Of a stretch of DNA of 11,150 bases, positions 10,963 through 11,150 are shown piece after piece (position 1 is the stretch's first letter; every line of letters starts with the position of its first letter). The stretch lies in assembly GCA_937875615.1 (NCBI GenBank), contig CALNBU010000053.1:1-11150 (forward strand), in the 5' to 3' direction. The notes beneath the pieces were generated by a model that was not told the DNA's origin, searched no databases, and saw nothing but the letters and a program-made list of their open reading frames with translations. The translations under genes were made by a program, and so were the position numbers. This DNA comes from an uncultured Archangium sp. (lineage in GTDB: Bacteria > Myxococcota > Myxococcia > Myxococcales > Myxococcaceae).

Positions 10963-11150
10963 GCGATGACGAAGCGAGTGGAGGTGTACGAGGTGCGGGT
11001 GCTTGCCGAGGGCGAGTTGCTCGTGTTCGAGCGCGTCACCGTAGAGGAGGACGGCGTGGTGCTGGCTCGAGGCGAGGACGTCGGTCGCGTGGTGCATCGC
11101 GTCGATCATGATCGACAGCCGTTGAAGCTGACGATGACGTCGCCCGCCTG
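10960..11150 (+). CDS. Small protein of the tail cluster, 3' partial, unknown function
   Basis: ATG 10960 follows the fibre 2 stop by two bases and has AGGAG six bases upstream. Sixty-three codons are open to the right edge, with strong G/C third positions. The product (MAMTKRVEVYEVRVLAEGEL, then FERVTVEEDGVVLARGED and VGRVVHRVDHD) alternates hydrophobic and charged residues, suggesting beta strands. Short proteins with an EDGxxL...HR pattern occur near phage tail genes, but I cannot name a family. It appears to belong to the same operon as the fibres. Confidence 0.65.
   Translation, partial: MAMTKRVEVYEVRVLAEGELLVFERVTVEEDGVVLARGEDVGRVVHRVDHDRQPLKLTMTSPA

Overview
The window is a GC-rich stretch in which every supported gene lies on the + strand. 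It reads as the late virion (internal protein and tail fibre) part of a tailed phage or prophage. The base composition and a T7-type fibre anchor suggest a podovirus-like particle infecting a high-GC bacterium. A myxobacterial or other high-GC proteobacterial host is a guess from codon use, not something the sequence proves.

Positions 2-8413 are one enormous open frame of 2803 visible residues, open at the left edge. It encodes a phage large polyvalent protein, the kind of multidomain protein thought to be packaged in the virion and ejected with the DNA. In order it contains a typical polyvalent-protein N-terminal region, a Gly/Ala-rich hydrophobic stretch, two tandem GGDEF-like (nucleotide cyclase fold) domains, a low-complexity linker, an acetyltransferase-like domain, an HExxH zincin metallopeptidase, a long helical region and the C-terminal region typical of such proteins, with hydrophobic segments.

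The most unusual part is 3369-3986. Here the coding signature leaves the big frame and moves to the +1 frame twice. Each switch is occupied by a small ORF with its own ATG and a good Shine-Dalgarno sequence (89 aa at 3369-3638 and 81 aa at 3741-3986). Between and after them the signature returns to the big frame. The two small genes sit inside the large gene, exactly where the large protein would be only a low-complexity linker between its second GGDEF-like domain and its acetyltransferase-like domain. I recognise neither small product.

Positions 8474-10957 form a tightly packed tail fibre cluster. It comprises a 379-aa fibre with a T7-type N-terminal anchor and a C1q/TNF-like C-terminal tip, a 68-aa protein joined by an ATGA overlap, and a second 382-aa fibre that overlaps it by 8 nt. 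The second fibre has a coiled-coil start, three 29-residue repeats and a beta-rich tip. A further small gene begins at 10960 with a strong Shine-Dalgarno sequence and runs off the right edge. I saw no RNA genes, insertion sequences, CRISPR arrays or convincing intrinsic terminators. No gap between genes exceeds about 100 bases.
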